A DNA stretch of 64,000 nucleotides from Vibrio marisflavi CECT 7928. GTDB taxonomy: Bacteria > Pseudomonadota > Gammaproteobacteria > Enterobacterales > Vibrionaceae. This document shows, piece after piece, positions 56,455 through 64,000 of the stretch (position 1 is the stretch's first letter; the number at the start of each line of letters is the position of its first letter). The stretch spans positions 1,302,001-1,366,000 of the forward strand of contig NZ_CAKLDM010000002.1 in NCBI RefSeq assembly GCF_921294215.1, written 5' to 3'. The notes beneath the pieces are model-generated. The model did not search any database, was not told the DNA's origin, and saw only the letters and a list, made by a program, of their open reading frames with translations. Both the position numbers and the translations under genes were made by a program.

Positions 56455-57987
56455 ATGTTAGATTTTACGCTAAAACCAGGTTGTATCAGCTTAAAAGAGC
56501 TTCGCCAAGTGAGCCGCCATCCGGTCAGATTAAAACTAGACTCTGACGCGATCCCTGATATCGAAGCCAGCACTCGAATCGTAGACCAAGTTATTGAAGA
56601 AAATCGCACGGTTTACGGTATTAACACAGGTTTTGGTCTTCTGGCCAACACTCGTATTGCACCCGAAGATTTGGAAACTCTACAAAAGAGTATCGTGCTG
56701 TCTCATGCAGCCGGTATCGGTGAGTTCATGGCGGATGAAACAGTCCGCCTGATGATGGTACTAAAAATCAATAGCCTTGCGCGCGGCTTTTCTGGTATTC
56801 GCCTCTCTGTTATCAACGCCTTGATAAAGCTAGTCAATGCAAATGTTTACCCTTGTGTTCCTCAGAAAGGGTCAGTTGGTGCTTCTGGTGATTTAGCGCC
56901 TCTTGCTCATATGAGTACAGTCCTACTAGGTGAAGGACAAGCTAGACACAACGGTAAAATCATGTCTGGCTTAGAAGGACTGAAAATTGCTGGTTTAGAG
57001 CCGATTACATTAGCACCTAAGGAAGGCTTAGCACTTCTAAACGGTACTCAGGCTTCCACTGCGTTCGCGTTAGAGGGTTTGTTTGTAGCGGAAGACCTCT
57101 ACTCTTCTGCAACAGTATGTGGCGCAATGTCAGTAGAAGCGGCACTAGGCAGCAGACGACCATTTGACCCTCGCATTCACAGAGTAAGAGGTCACCGCAG
57201 CCAAATGGATGCGGCAGAAGCTTATCGCCATATGCTAGATACTAGAAGTGATATCGGTGACTCTCATACCAACTGTGAAAAAGTTCAAGACCCATATTCA
57301 CTGCGCTGCCAACCGCAAGTCATGGGAGCGTGTTTGCAACAAATACGAAATGCAGCAAGTGCTCTTGAAGTAGAAGCCAACTCTGTCTCCGATAACCCAT
57401 TAGTCTTTGCCGATGATGGTGATATCATTTCTGGAGGAAACTTCCATGCAGAGCCAGTTGCAATGGCCGCAGACAACCTTGCACTTGCTATCGCTGAAAT
57501 TGGCAGCCTATCAGAACGTCGAATGGCTCTACTGATTGATAGTGCTCTAAGTAAACTACCACCATTCTTAGTCGATAACGGCGGTGTAAACTCAGGCTTT
57601 ATGATTGCGCAAGTAACTTCAGCCGCGCTAGCCAGTGAAAACAAAACACTTGCTCATCCAGCTTCTATTGATAGCTTGCCAACTTCTGCAAACCAAGAAG
57701 ACCATGTGTCCATGGCAACATTTGCTGGTAGAAGACTAAAAGAAATGGGCGACAATACTCGCGGTATTTTAGCCGTAGAATATTTGTCAGCTGCACAAGG
57801 GCTAGATTTCAGAGCACCGAATCAGTCCTCATCTCGTATCGAGCAAGCTAAACACATGCTGCGCGAAACCGTCTCTTTCTATGACAAAGACCGTTATTTC
57901 GCACCTGATATTGAAAAAGCATGTAGTTTGTTGAAACTAGCCGTACACAATGAGTTGATGCCTTCTTCTTTAGCGTTAAGTTTCTAG
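56455..57987 (+). CDS. hutH: Histidine ammonia-lyase
   Basis: 510 aa. It deaminates histidine to urocanate, the first step of the pathway. The Ala143-Ser144-Gly145 triad that forms the MIO cofactor is present ([20 protein letters not shown]). Other marks are [31 protein letters not shown] and [15 protein letters not shown] chose the ATG at 56455 because AAGGA is properly spaced for it; the ATG at 56449 is only one base from AAGGA. Followed by a strong terminator. Confidence 0.97.
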   Translation: MLDFTLKPGCISLKELRQVSRHPVRLKLDSDAIPDIEASTRIVDQVIEENRTVYGINTGFGLLANTRIAPEDLETLQKSIVLSHAAGIGEFMADETVRLMMVLKINSLARGFSGIRLSVINALIKLVNANVYPCVPQKGSVGASGDLAPLAHMSTVLLGEGQARHNGKIMSGLEGLKIAGLEPITLAPKEGLALLNGTQASTAFALEGLFVAEDLYSSATVCGAMSVEAALGSRRPFDPRIHRVRGHRSQMDAAEAYRHMLDTRSDIGDSHTNCEKVQDPYSLRCQPQVMGACLQQIRNAASALEVEANSVSDNPLVFADDGDIISGGNFHAEPVAMAADNLALAIAEIGSLSERRMALLIDSALSKLPPFLVDNGGVNSGFMIAQVTSAALASENKTLAHPASIDSLPTSANQEDHVSMATFAGRRLKEMGDNTRGILAVEYLSAAQGLDFRAPNQSSSRIEQAKHMLRETVSFYDKDRYFAPDIEKACSLLKLAVHNELMPSSLALSF

Positions 57988-58009
57988 CCGTCACTAGAAA
58001 TGCCTATCC

Positions 58010-58035
58010 AAAGCCTAGCGAAAAGCTAGGCTTTT
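58010..58035 (+). terminator. Terminator of the hut operon
   Basis: A 10-bp stem, AAAGCCTAGC with GCTAGGCTTT, loop GAAAA, then TTTTC. It lies 22 bp past the hutH stop. Confidence 0.88.
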
Positions 58036-58161
58036 CTGCTAAGTCGATTTTATTCTTTAAGTAGTATTAGAGACTTAACAAAAAAAATTTACACTGGATG
58101 GACCATTAAAGGTCAAATCTAATATATAATCCCCTACAATTTTTGCTATGTATCACGAGTT

Positions 58162-58884
58162 ATGTTCCTAACACCCTATTTTTCAACAAAAGAAGACCAG
58201 TTCCAATTCACACGCCAGCAAGCGAGCCACTTCGCCAAAAAGGTCGCGGGCGACTACAACCCGATCCATGACGAAGACAACAAACGCTTTTGTGTACCTG
58301 GAGATCTTTTGTTTGCGGTGTTACTGCAAAAACAAGGCATCAGCCAAAAGATGCGCTTTGACTTCTCTGGTATGGTCACAGATGGTATTGAACTAAGTAT
58401 CAAGAACAGCGCAAACGAAAGTGTCGTTGTCGACCAGAACGGCAAGCAATACCTAACGGTTCAACGTGAAGGTGAAGTCAGTAACGATGCTGCATTTATT
58501 GAGCATGTCGTAACCACTTACGTACAATTTTCCGGTATGAATTTCCCACACATCATGGTTCCTCTTATGGAACAGGCGAAAATGATGATTAATTGCCAGC
58601 GCCCTCTTGTCATTTACGAGAGCATGGAAGTGGAGTTTGAACGCCTCGATTTGGTTAAGCCTGAAGTTGAGTTTACTGGTGCTACTTTCGATGTTGAAGG
58701 CAAACGTGGTGTTGTAACACTAAACTTTGCCTTTATGGAAAATGGCGAAGTAGTTGGCAATGGCGTAAAAAGAATGGTTGCAAGTGGTCTTAAGCCTTAT
58801 GAGCACGAATCCGTCGCTGATCTAGTCAAACGCTTCAATGCACGTAAAGAAAGCTTCCTTGCAGATATCACTGAAGCTGCTTAA
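58162..58884 (+). CDS. DUF3581 hot-dog-like protein
   Basis: 240 aa. The N-terminal part has AGDYNPIHDEDNKRFCVPGD (~29-48), the pattern of MaoC-like hot-dog dehydratase domains, as in the DUF3581 family of marine gammaproteobacteria. A second similar half follows. No enzymatic function is established that I know of. A TATAAT box lies at 58125-58130 with GACC-N6-GGTC just upstream (58101-58114), possibly an operator. Transcription ends at the bidirectional terminator 58906-58935. Confidence 0.8.
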   Translation: MFLTPYFSTKEDQFQFTRQQASHFAKKVAGDYNPIHDEDNKRFCVPGDLLFAVLLQKQGISQKMRFDFSGMVTDGIELSIKNSANESVVVDQNGKQYLTVQREGEVSNDAAFIEHVVTTYVQFSGMNFPHIMVPLMEQAKMMINCQRPLVIYESMEVEFERLDLVKPEVEFTGATFDVEGKRGVVTLNFAFMENGEVVGNGVKRMVASGLKPYEHESVADLVKRFNARKESFLADITEAA

Positions 58885-58905
58885 TAGCGACACGGCTAAG
58901 ACTTT

Positions 58906-58935
58906 AAAAAAAACCTCCTATACGGAGGTTTTTTT
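58906..58935. terminator. Bidirectional terminator between convergent genes
   Basis: A 12-bp stem, AAAAAAACCTCC with GGAGGTTTTTTT, and loop TATAC, with A/T tracts on both sides. It serves the DUF3581 gene on plus and the nucleotidyltransferase gene on minus. Confidence 0.9.
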
Positions 58936-58944
58936 GTACCTTAT

Positions 58945-59493
58945 TTATCTAGTTACAACCTGTAGTTTGGGCCATGTTGTCAACCATTTTTTTGATGACA
59001 CTCTATGGTTAAATGTGTCTATGGTCCGGCGATGGTTGTAAGTGATCGTTCCACGGAAGTTGTGCTCATAACCGAATGCACTAATGAAATCTAATTTGTT
59101 ATCACTTAACAACCTGACCGCAACAGCCGTCTCTTTTTCTACCCAATAACTCATTGCATCAATAGAGTTTTTGTAAGGCTTATCATTGTTACGAGTGTGC
59201 ATAGTTGCTTGATTTCGCACCTGCCAGTTTATCTCTGGCATCAACGCTGAGAGGGATTGTTCATAATGAATGTCTTGTTCGCTTTGCAGGTTATCAGGGG
59301 CAAAGTAGATGACATCGACATCATTCAAAGGTGTTGCCAAAGAAAAGCCATGCAGATGGTCCCAAATCATGTTCCTAACAAATCCTGCCGCAATATAGCA
59401 ATCGGGCAAATTTAGTGCTCGAACATGCTTGAGTGCTCGTATTCTCATAGCATCTTCTAACATCAACAACTCAACTTTATTGATTAGGTTCAT
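58945..59493 (-). CDS. Nucleotidyltransferase family protein (NTP_transf_6-like)
   Basis: 182 aa. It matches the small NTP_transf_6/DUF925-like family: AAGFVRNMIWDHLHGF followed by the DxD metal pair in NDVDVIYFAPDN (~57-68). The rest carries LDFISAFGYEHNFRGTITYN. Substrate unknown. The ATG at 59493 overlaps the upstream gene by 17 bp, so the two are translated together. Confidence 0.82.
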   Translation of the reverse strand: MNLINKVELLMLEDAMRIRALKHVRALNLPDCYIAAGFVRNMIWDHLHGFSLATPLNDVDVIYFAPDNLQSEQDIHYEQSLSALMPEINWQVRNQATMHTRNNDKPYKNSIDAMSYWVEKETAVAVRLLSDNKLDFISAFGYEHNFRGTITYNHRRTIDTFNHRVSSKKWLTTWPKLQVVTR

Positions 59494-59869
59494 CTGGATA
59501 AATTTCCGAACCTTTATGATCGCTATTCCAAATTTGATCTTCAGTTAGCGTCGTCTCTATTAGCTCTACAGGAGCGCCTTCGACTTCCACCATTGCGACT
59601 TTAAAGCCTGCAATCGGTTCGTAGGGACCTAATAGCAATACCTGCCCTTCTATTGCTTTCTCCAAGCTATCGACTTTAAAAGCCACGTGAGGTTGAGACT
59701 TAATTAGTGGATGCAACGGGCAGTCGGGCTCGAATCGGTGCCATTGTATACGAAACGGGTTGTCACCTTTTGTTGTATACATTTTATATGTTGGACTATA
59801 CCGTTCATCTGGCTTTGGCTCAGTGGTTGGTATACCCATATGGTGATATTGAAAATCTGATAAATTCAT
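59477..59869 (-). CDS. VOC/glyoxalase-like small protein
   Basis: About 130 aa from the ATG at 59869; the in-frame ATG at 59884 is equally possible, as neither has a strong ribosome site. FQYHHMGIPTTEPKPDERY at the N-terminus and HVAFKVDSLEKAIEGQVLLL in the middle resemble the beta-alpha-beta-beta-beta units of VOC proteins, with candidate metal ligands His, His and Glu (PVELIET). Function unknown. Co-transcribed with the following nucleotidyltransferase gene. Confidence 0.65.
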   Translation of the reverse strand: MNLSDFQYHHMGIPTTEPKPDERYSPTYKMYTTKGDNPFRIQWHRFEPDCPLHPLIKSQPHVAFKVDSLEKAIEGQVLLLGPYEPIAGFKVAMVEVEGAPVELIETTLTEDQIWNSDHKGSEIYPDEPNQ

Positions 59870-59926
59870 AATCTTTACTTTCATTTGGAATACTCACCAG
59901 CTAGTGAGTATTCCTTCTTACCTTGT

Positions 59927-62900
59927 CTATTGCGAAACCACTGCCAACAGTGCTTGCAATGGGTGGCTTAGCGTTTCTTTTTCGAACCTTTTGACTTGGC
60001 TGCGGCAAGAGTACCCAGTCGCCATACACCTATCTTTTGGCAACTTGCCTAAACTCGGCTTCCAACTCAGTTCAAATATATTTTTCGACATTTCAAGCTT
60101 ATCAACCTCATGCCCGAATGTACCAGCCATACCACAGCAGCCTACTGGAACAGATTGCAACTTAGCACCGAAGTGATTAAATATTGTGCCCCACTCCTTC
60201 TCGCTGTTCGGCATTTTGGTCTTTTCAGTACAGTGCGCAAGTAAATACCAAGGCTCCTCTTGCTCTGATTTTGTTGCATTAAACTCTTCAAGACGAGGGA
60301 GCATCCATTCGTGTACATTCAACACCTGAAACTTACCACGACTTTCGCCAAGTATTTCTTGGTATTCATCTCGATAGCAAAGCACCATAGCCGGATCAAC
60401 ACCCACCATAGGGATATTCAGCGCTGCCACTTGAGATAAGAATTCTGCAGTACTTTTCGCAGTAGCAGCAAATTTAGCTAGAAACCCTTTGATATGTTGC
60501 GCTTTCCCATTTGGCTTAAATGGCAACAAAACAGGCTTTTTACCAAGCTTTAATGCTAAATGAGTAAAATCTTCCACCACCTGTGCATCGTAGTAGCTTG
60601 TAAATGGATCTTGAACAATCAAAACATATTCTTGGCGTTCAGCTTCAGGCAACGTGACAAGCATATCCATATTGAAGTCAGTAGAAACTACCTGACGTTT
60701 ACTTAGAGTCGGTGTGGATAATAACGGCGCATCAACATAGCCAACTGTTTTCGCGGTTAAGCTTTTTACCAATGAGTTGTTTACTGCCGCATTTACAACA
60801 TTAGGCACTTTTGCCATCCAAGGCAGCATAGTTTCGATATTTGAAACCAAATAGTCTTTCGCAGGCCTTTGGTAACGTGTGTGATACAAGTTTAGGAATC
60901 TCGCTCTAAAACTTGGCACATCGACTTTAATAGGACATTGTGTCGCGCACGCTTTGCACGCTAAACAACCATTCATTGCCTCATACACTTCATGAGAAAA
61001 GTCGTACTCGTGGCGCTTGTTTGCCGTATGTCGCAACTTATCAACCAGAGCCTTGAGCGATGAAGAAGGGTTCAAACTTTGATGTTCGAAGTCCAGAATA
61101 TCTACACCCTTTTCACTTAACTGCCGCAGCCACTCCCTGACTAAACCTGCTCTACCTTTTGGTGAGTGCCTGCGATCATATGTTACTTTCATTGATGGGC
61201 ACATTGGAGACGATGTATCGTAGTTAAAGCACAAGCCATTACCATTGCATTCCATGGCTTGCTTGAAGCTATCTCTCACAGCAACATCTATTTGCCTATC
61301 ATAAAACCCTCTTTTTGTATCCGTCACTCTAACTAGCTCAGCTTCGCTATCGAGTGGAGTACAAATCTTTCCGGGGTTCATCTTATTAAGAGGATCAAAT
61401 GCTGTTTTTACTCGGCGAAGCTCGGTAAATAATTTAGGACCGAAAAACTCAGGGCCATATTCTGATCGGAATCCTTTGCCGTGCTCTCCCCACATCAGGC
61501 CGCCATATTTCGAAACCAATTTAACTACTTGGTCTGAAATTTCGTGCATCAGGCTTTCTTGTTTTGGATCGCAAATATCTAGTGCAGGCCTAACATGTAG
61601 CACTCCAGCATCCACGTGACCAAACATTCCATACTTCAGATTTTTGCTATCTAGTAACTCACGAAATTCCGCAATGAAGTCAGCAAGATTCTCAGGTGGA
61701 ACGCAGGTGTCTTCAGCAAATGCTACAGGCTTTGCTCGCCCTTTCGCAGCGCCAAGCAGCCCCACTGCTTTTTTGCGCATATTGTAGATGCGATTAATAC
61801 TTTCTAAATCATTGCATACTTGAAAGCCAATGACGCCTGCTTGCTTAGCTTCGAGCATTGATTCAAGCTTGTCCACTAGCTCACTGACTTGAGCCTCAAC
61901 CTCACTCTCATTCTGGCCTGCAAACTCAACCATATTGATGCCGAGCATTTCTTGATTGGGTACTTCAGTCAGCAGGTCACTTACTGTATGCCAGACGATG
62001 TCTTGTTTTGCTAAGTTCAGTACGTTGGAGTCCACAGTCTCGACAGACAAAGCTTTCGCTTCGACCATAAATGGAGCATTGCGCAGTGCTGCGTCAAAGC
62101 TGTTGTACTTTACGTTAACTAACATACGAACTTTAGGAATGGGTGTAAGGTTTAGTTTCGCTTCTGTAATAAATGCTAGTGAGCCTTCGGAGCCACATAA
62201 TATGCGCGCTAAATCTAAACTCTGGCTCTTGTCATCCAAAGCATTTTTGAGATCGTACCCAGTGAGGAAACGGTTTAGTGGTGGAAATTTATCTAGAATA
62301 TCTTGTCGATTTTCGCGACATACCTTTTCAGCTGTTTCAACCGCCTTACATGCAAAAGTATTTTGCTGTGGTTCCCCTCTTGAACCATCGGTTTCAAATA
62401 TTGAACCATCAGCAAATACGGCTTGTAGCGATAAAACATGGTCTGACGTTTTACCGTATTTCAGTGAGCCTTGACCTGACGCATCAGTATTTATCATACC
62501 ACCCAATGTCGCTCGGTTACTGGTAGATAAGTCGGGCGAAAAGAAATAACCGTAAGGCTTAACCGCTTGGTTTAACTGATCTTTGATTACACCAGACTGA
62601 ACTCTCACCCAGCCTTCCTGTTCGTTAATTTCAAGCACTTGGTTCATATATCTTGATAGATCAACCACAATACCCTTAGTCAGCGACTGCCCATTTGTCC
62701 CTGTCCCTCCGCCTCTGGGAGAAAAAGTCACATCCAAATAGCTCGGTTTTGAACTAACCTTAGTTATTAGGGAAACATCTTGTGTTGTCTTGGGATGGAC
62801 CACAGCCTGTGGCAGCTGCTGGTAAACGCTGTTATCTGTTGCAACTGCGAGTCGACTTGAGTATTGAGTTTCGATGTCGCCGCTAAAACCTACTTTCTTC

Positions 62901-62965
62901 AGGTCGTTTAGAAAATCCTGAACGGTAGGATCGACATCAGATTGTGTTTGTAATCTAGGTAACAT
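59927..62965 (-). CDS. ydiJ: FAD/Fe-S dehydrogenase, YdiJ type
   Basis: 1012 aa from the ATG at 62965 (AGGAAG upstream); a longer in-frame start adds 12 residues and lacks a good ribosome site. N-terminal FAD-binding domain (~50-190; PRGGGTGTNGQSL, STSNRATLGGMINTDASGQG), FAD-oxidase C domain to ~540, an Fe-S region with CLACKACATQCPIKV, and a C-terminal CCG-type domain (VGCCGMAGTFGHE). This architecture matches YdiJ, reported as a D-2-hydroxyglutarate dehydrogenase. E. coli YdiJ is of similar length. Confidence 0.92.
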   Translation of the reverse strand: MLPRLQTQSDVDPTVQDFLNDLKKVGFSGDIETQYSSRLAVATDNSVYQQLPQAVVHPKTTQDVSLITKVSSKPSYLDVTFSPRGGGTGTNGQSLTKGIVVDLSRYMNQVLEINEQEGWVRVQSGVIKDQLNQAVKPYGYFFSPDLSTSNRATLGGMINTDASGQGSLKYGKTSDHVLSLQAVFADGSIFETDGSRGEPQQNTFACKAVETAEKVCRENRQDILDKFPPLNRFLTGYDLKNALDDKSQSLDLARILCGSEGSLAFITEAKLNLTPIPKVRMLVNVKYNSFDAALRNAPFMVEAKALSVETVDSNVLNLAKQDIVWHTVSDLLTEVPNQEMLGINMVEFAGQNESEVEAQVSELVDKLESMLEAKQAGVIGFQVCNDLESINRIYNMRKKAVGLLGAAKGRAKPVAFAEDTCVPPENLADFIAEFRELLDSKNLKYGMFGHVDAGVLHVRPALDICDPKQESLMHEISDQVVKLVSKYGGLMWGEHGKGFRSEYGPEFFGPKLFTELRRVKTAFDPLNKMNPGKICTPLDSEAELVRVTDTKRGFYDRQIDVAVRDSFKQAMECNGNGLCFNYDTSSPMCPSMKVTYDRRHSPKGRAGLVREWLRQLSEKGVDILDFEHQSLNPSSSLKALVDKLRHTANKRHEYDFSHEVYEAMNGCLACKACATQCPIKVDVPSFRARFLNLYHTRYQRPAKDYLVSNIETMLPWMAKVPNVVNAAVNNSLVKSLTAKTVGYVDAPLLSTPTLSKRQVVSTDFNMDMLVTLPEAERQEYVLIVQDPFTSYYDAQVVEDFTHLALKLGKKPVLLPFKPNGKAQHIKGFLAKFAATAKSTAEFLSQVAALNIPMVGVDPAMVLCYRDEYQEILGESRGKFQVLNVHEWMLPRLEEFNATKSEQEEPWYLLAHCTEKTKMPNSEKEWGTIFNHFGAKLQSVPVGCCGMAGTFGHEVDKLEMSKNIFELSWKPSLGKLPKDRCMATGYSCRSQVKRFEKETLSHPLQALLAVVSQ

Positions 62966-63181
62966 TTGCTTCCTGCCCAACAATGCTGATCCGATCAGCA
63001 TCGGGTATTGAGTTATTTTAATATTAATCTTTTGATTTTGGTCACTTTACAACATTTGAAAAGGTGATCAAAACAGAATCTCAGTGCCACAATTAAGCAT
63101 ATGCTTGCTGAGCCGTTCATGCAGGTGTAAGTAGCGGATTTATTTGGATTGTAAATGCAGTGATTTTGAAATAGGCCAACA

Positions 63182-63868
63182 ATGAAAAAAAATAAGATTG
63201 TCACTACCGAAGATATTTTGTTAAAGCTATGCCAATCTGTATCTGGTGTCTTAACTTCTGCCACAGGTTCAAACATAACCTATTCAGCCATGGTACAGAA
63301 AATAACTAAGACAAGCTTAAAGCCGGACTATGGTTGCTTTGTATTGTTTGATGGCGGATTTTCTGGCTTAGTTGTTATTAATTTTACCGCAAAGTCTGCA
63401 CTTGAAATCTACACCAATTACATGAGAAATATGGGAATCCCCGAAGAAGAGCTTGCGATTGTTCATACCTCTGACGAAGTGGGTGATGTATTGGGCGAGC
63501 TGATGAACCAGTTGGTCGGCGACTTTACCAATCGAATACGCAAAGAGCTAAGGACTGACATCACTCAAAACCAACCTAAAATGCTTTCGCTAAATAAACA
63601 GGTGGTACTGTCTGTCGATACCAACCTAGATAGACCTCAAGTGAGAAGAGTTACCTTTTCAACAGAGGGTAATAACATTTTCTATCTTGAGTTAGCCATG
63701 GATAAAACTGAGTTCATTCAATTGGAAGAGTTTGAAGTTTCTGACGACGACAGCCCTGATGCTATTCTTGAACAAGCCCAGCAACGCAAGCGTAACCAAG
63801 CAGAAGAACAGTCCTCAGCGAGCCAGCCTGACATTTCTGATGATCTACTCGACGAATTAGGCATCTAA
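63182..63868 (+). CDS. DUF3334 protein, CheX-like
   Basis: 228 aa of the DUF3334 family. The stretch DEVGDVLGELMNQLVGDFTN (~100-119) resembles the E..N...G helix of CheX/CheC CheY-phosphatases, and the N-terminal half has their alpha/beta pattern. The C-terminal ~45 residues are acidic and Gln-rich, probably disordered. Whether it acts on CheY-like proteins is an inference. Divergent from ydiJ. Terminator at 63942-63980. Confidence 0.8.
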   Translation: MKKNKIVTTEDILLKLCQSVSGVLTSATGSNITYSAMVQKITKTSLKPDYGCFVLFDGGFSGLVVINFTAKSALEIYTNYMRNMGIPEEELAIVHTSDEVGDVLGELMNQLVGDFTNRIRKELRTDITQNQPKMLSLNKQVVLSVDTNLDRPQVRRVTFSTEGNNIFYLELAMDKTEFIQLEEFEVSDDDSPDAILEQAQQRKRNQAEEQSSASQPDISDDLLDELGI

Positions 63869-63941
63869 CAGCTTAGGCAACCGTGAGGTAGCATTTTTTA
63901 GTAATCCATACACGTAAACCATTAAGAATTAAAGACTAATT

Positions 63942-63980
63942 AAGAGCCTCGGACACCTTTTAACTCCGAGGCTCTTTTAC
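63942..63980 (+). terminator. Terminator after the DUF3334 gene
   Basis: A 12-bp stem, AAGAGCCTCGGA (63942-63953) with TCCGAGGCTCTT (63965-63976), 11-nt loop, then TT. Confidence 0.85.
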
Positions 63981-64000
63981 TTAGTTAGCAAAAACGTTAA

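Noticed and set aside
58101..58130. FadR-like operator before the DUF3581 gene
   Set aside because: GACC-N6-GGTC is symmetrical but too short and unlike the FadR consensus. Mentioned only as a possible operator.
62278..62526. Plus-strand frames inside ydiJ
   Set aside because: Shadows of a strongly supported minus-strand gene.

Overview
This window looks like a contiguous piece of a Vibrionaceae chromosome, most likely Vibrio. The support is a relV-type small alarmone synthetase near ihfA and pheST, a varA(uvrY)-uvrC-pgsA-tRNA(Cys/Gly/Leu/Gly) block, efpL/yciU, a lateral-type flagellar export operon, and small conserved marine-gammaproteobacterial families (DUF3581, DUF3334, DUF3015/DUF4105). 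Family names come from my reading of the sequence, not from a database search.

Region by region: (1) 1-8269, minus strand: the end of a secondary (lateral-type) flagellar cluster, fliM-fliN-fliP-fliQ-fliR-flhB-flhA (flhA runs off the left edge), preceded by two tandem, very divergent flagellin genes. (2) 8780-9060: two tRNA-Val(GAC) genes with a promoter and terminator. (3) 9135-15901, minus: two paralogous sensor kinases without receivers, a DUF2726/zinc-ribbon protein, CheV and a solute-binding-like protein. (4) 16257-21460, plus: a small Cys-rich protein, an HD-GYP response regulator and a large hybrid kinase. (5) 21541-25005: purT behind a PurR-like palindrome, tpm, relV with a structured leader, and ihfA. 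(6) 25478-28986: pheS-pheT with promoter and terminator. (7) 29120-32020: a GNAT enzyme, an XRE-type regulator with membrane helices, a small membrane protein and a PQQ-type sugar dehydrogenase. (8) 32116-35876: four tRNA genes, then pgsA, uvrC and varA. (9) 36237-44571: a DUF3015/DUF4105 pair, polB, a nucleotidyltransferase-like protein, a PBP5-family carboxypeptidase, efpL and yciU. (10) 44699-51433: a GST and a SigZ-like sigma factor, then a complete curli locus: csgD, a convergent csgB-csgA-(csgC-position gene) operon, and csgE-csgF-csgG. (11) 51584-58035: a complete histidine utilisation cluster hutC-hutI-hutG-hutU-hutH with two HutC-like operators. (12) 58162-63976: DUF3581, a nucleotidyltransferase, a VOC-like protein, a YdiJ-type FAD/FeS dehydrogenase and a CheX-like DUF3334 protein.

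Many of the genes concern surface and lifestyle control: lateral flagella, chemotaxis adaptors, c-di-GMP breakdown, curli amyloid, the VarA regulator and an alarmone synthetase. The points most worth following are: a roughly 100-nt three-way-junction RNA fold that starts where the predicted relV transcript starts; an identical 8-4-8 inverted repeat (AATTCTCA-N4-TGAGAATT) upstream of both csgD and csgEFG; an eight-codon upstream ORF whose stop overlaps the csgF start; an unrecognised secreted protein in the csgC position; and two tandem flagellins that lack the usual flagellin signature residues.
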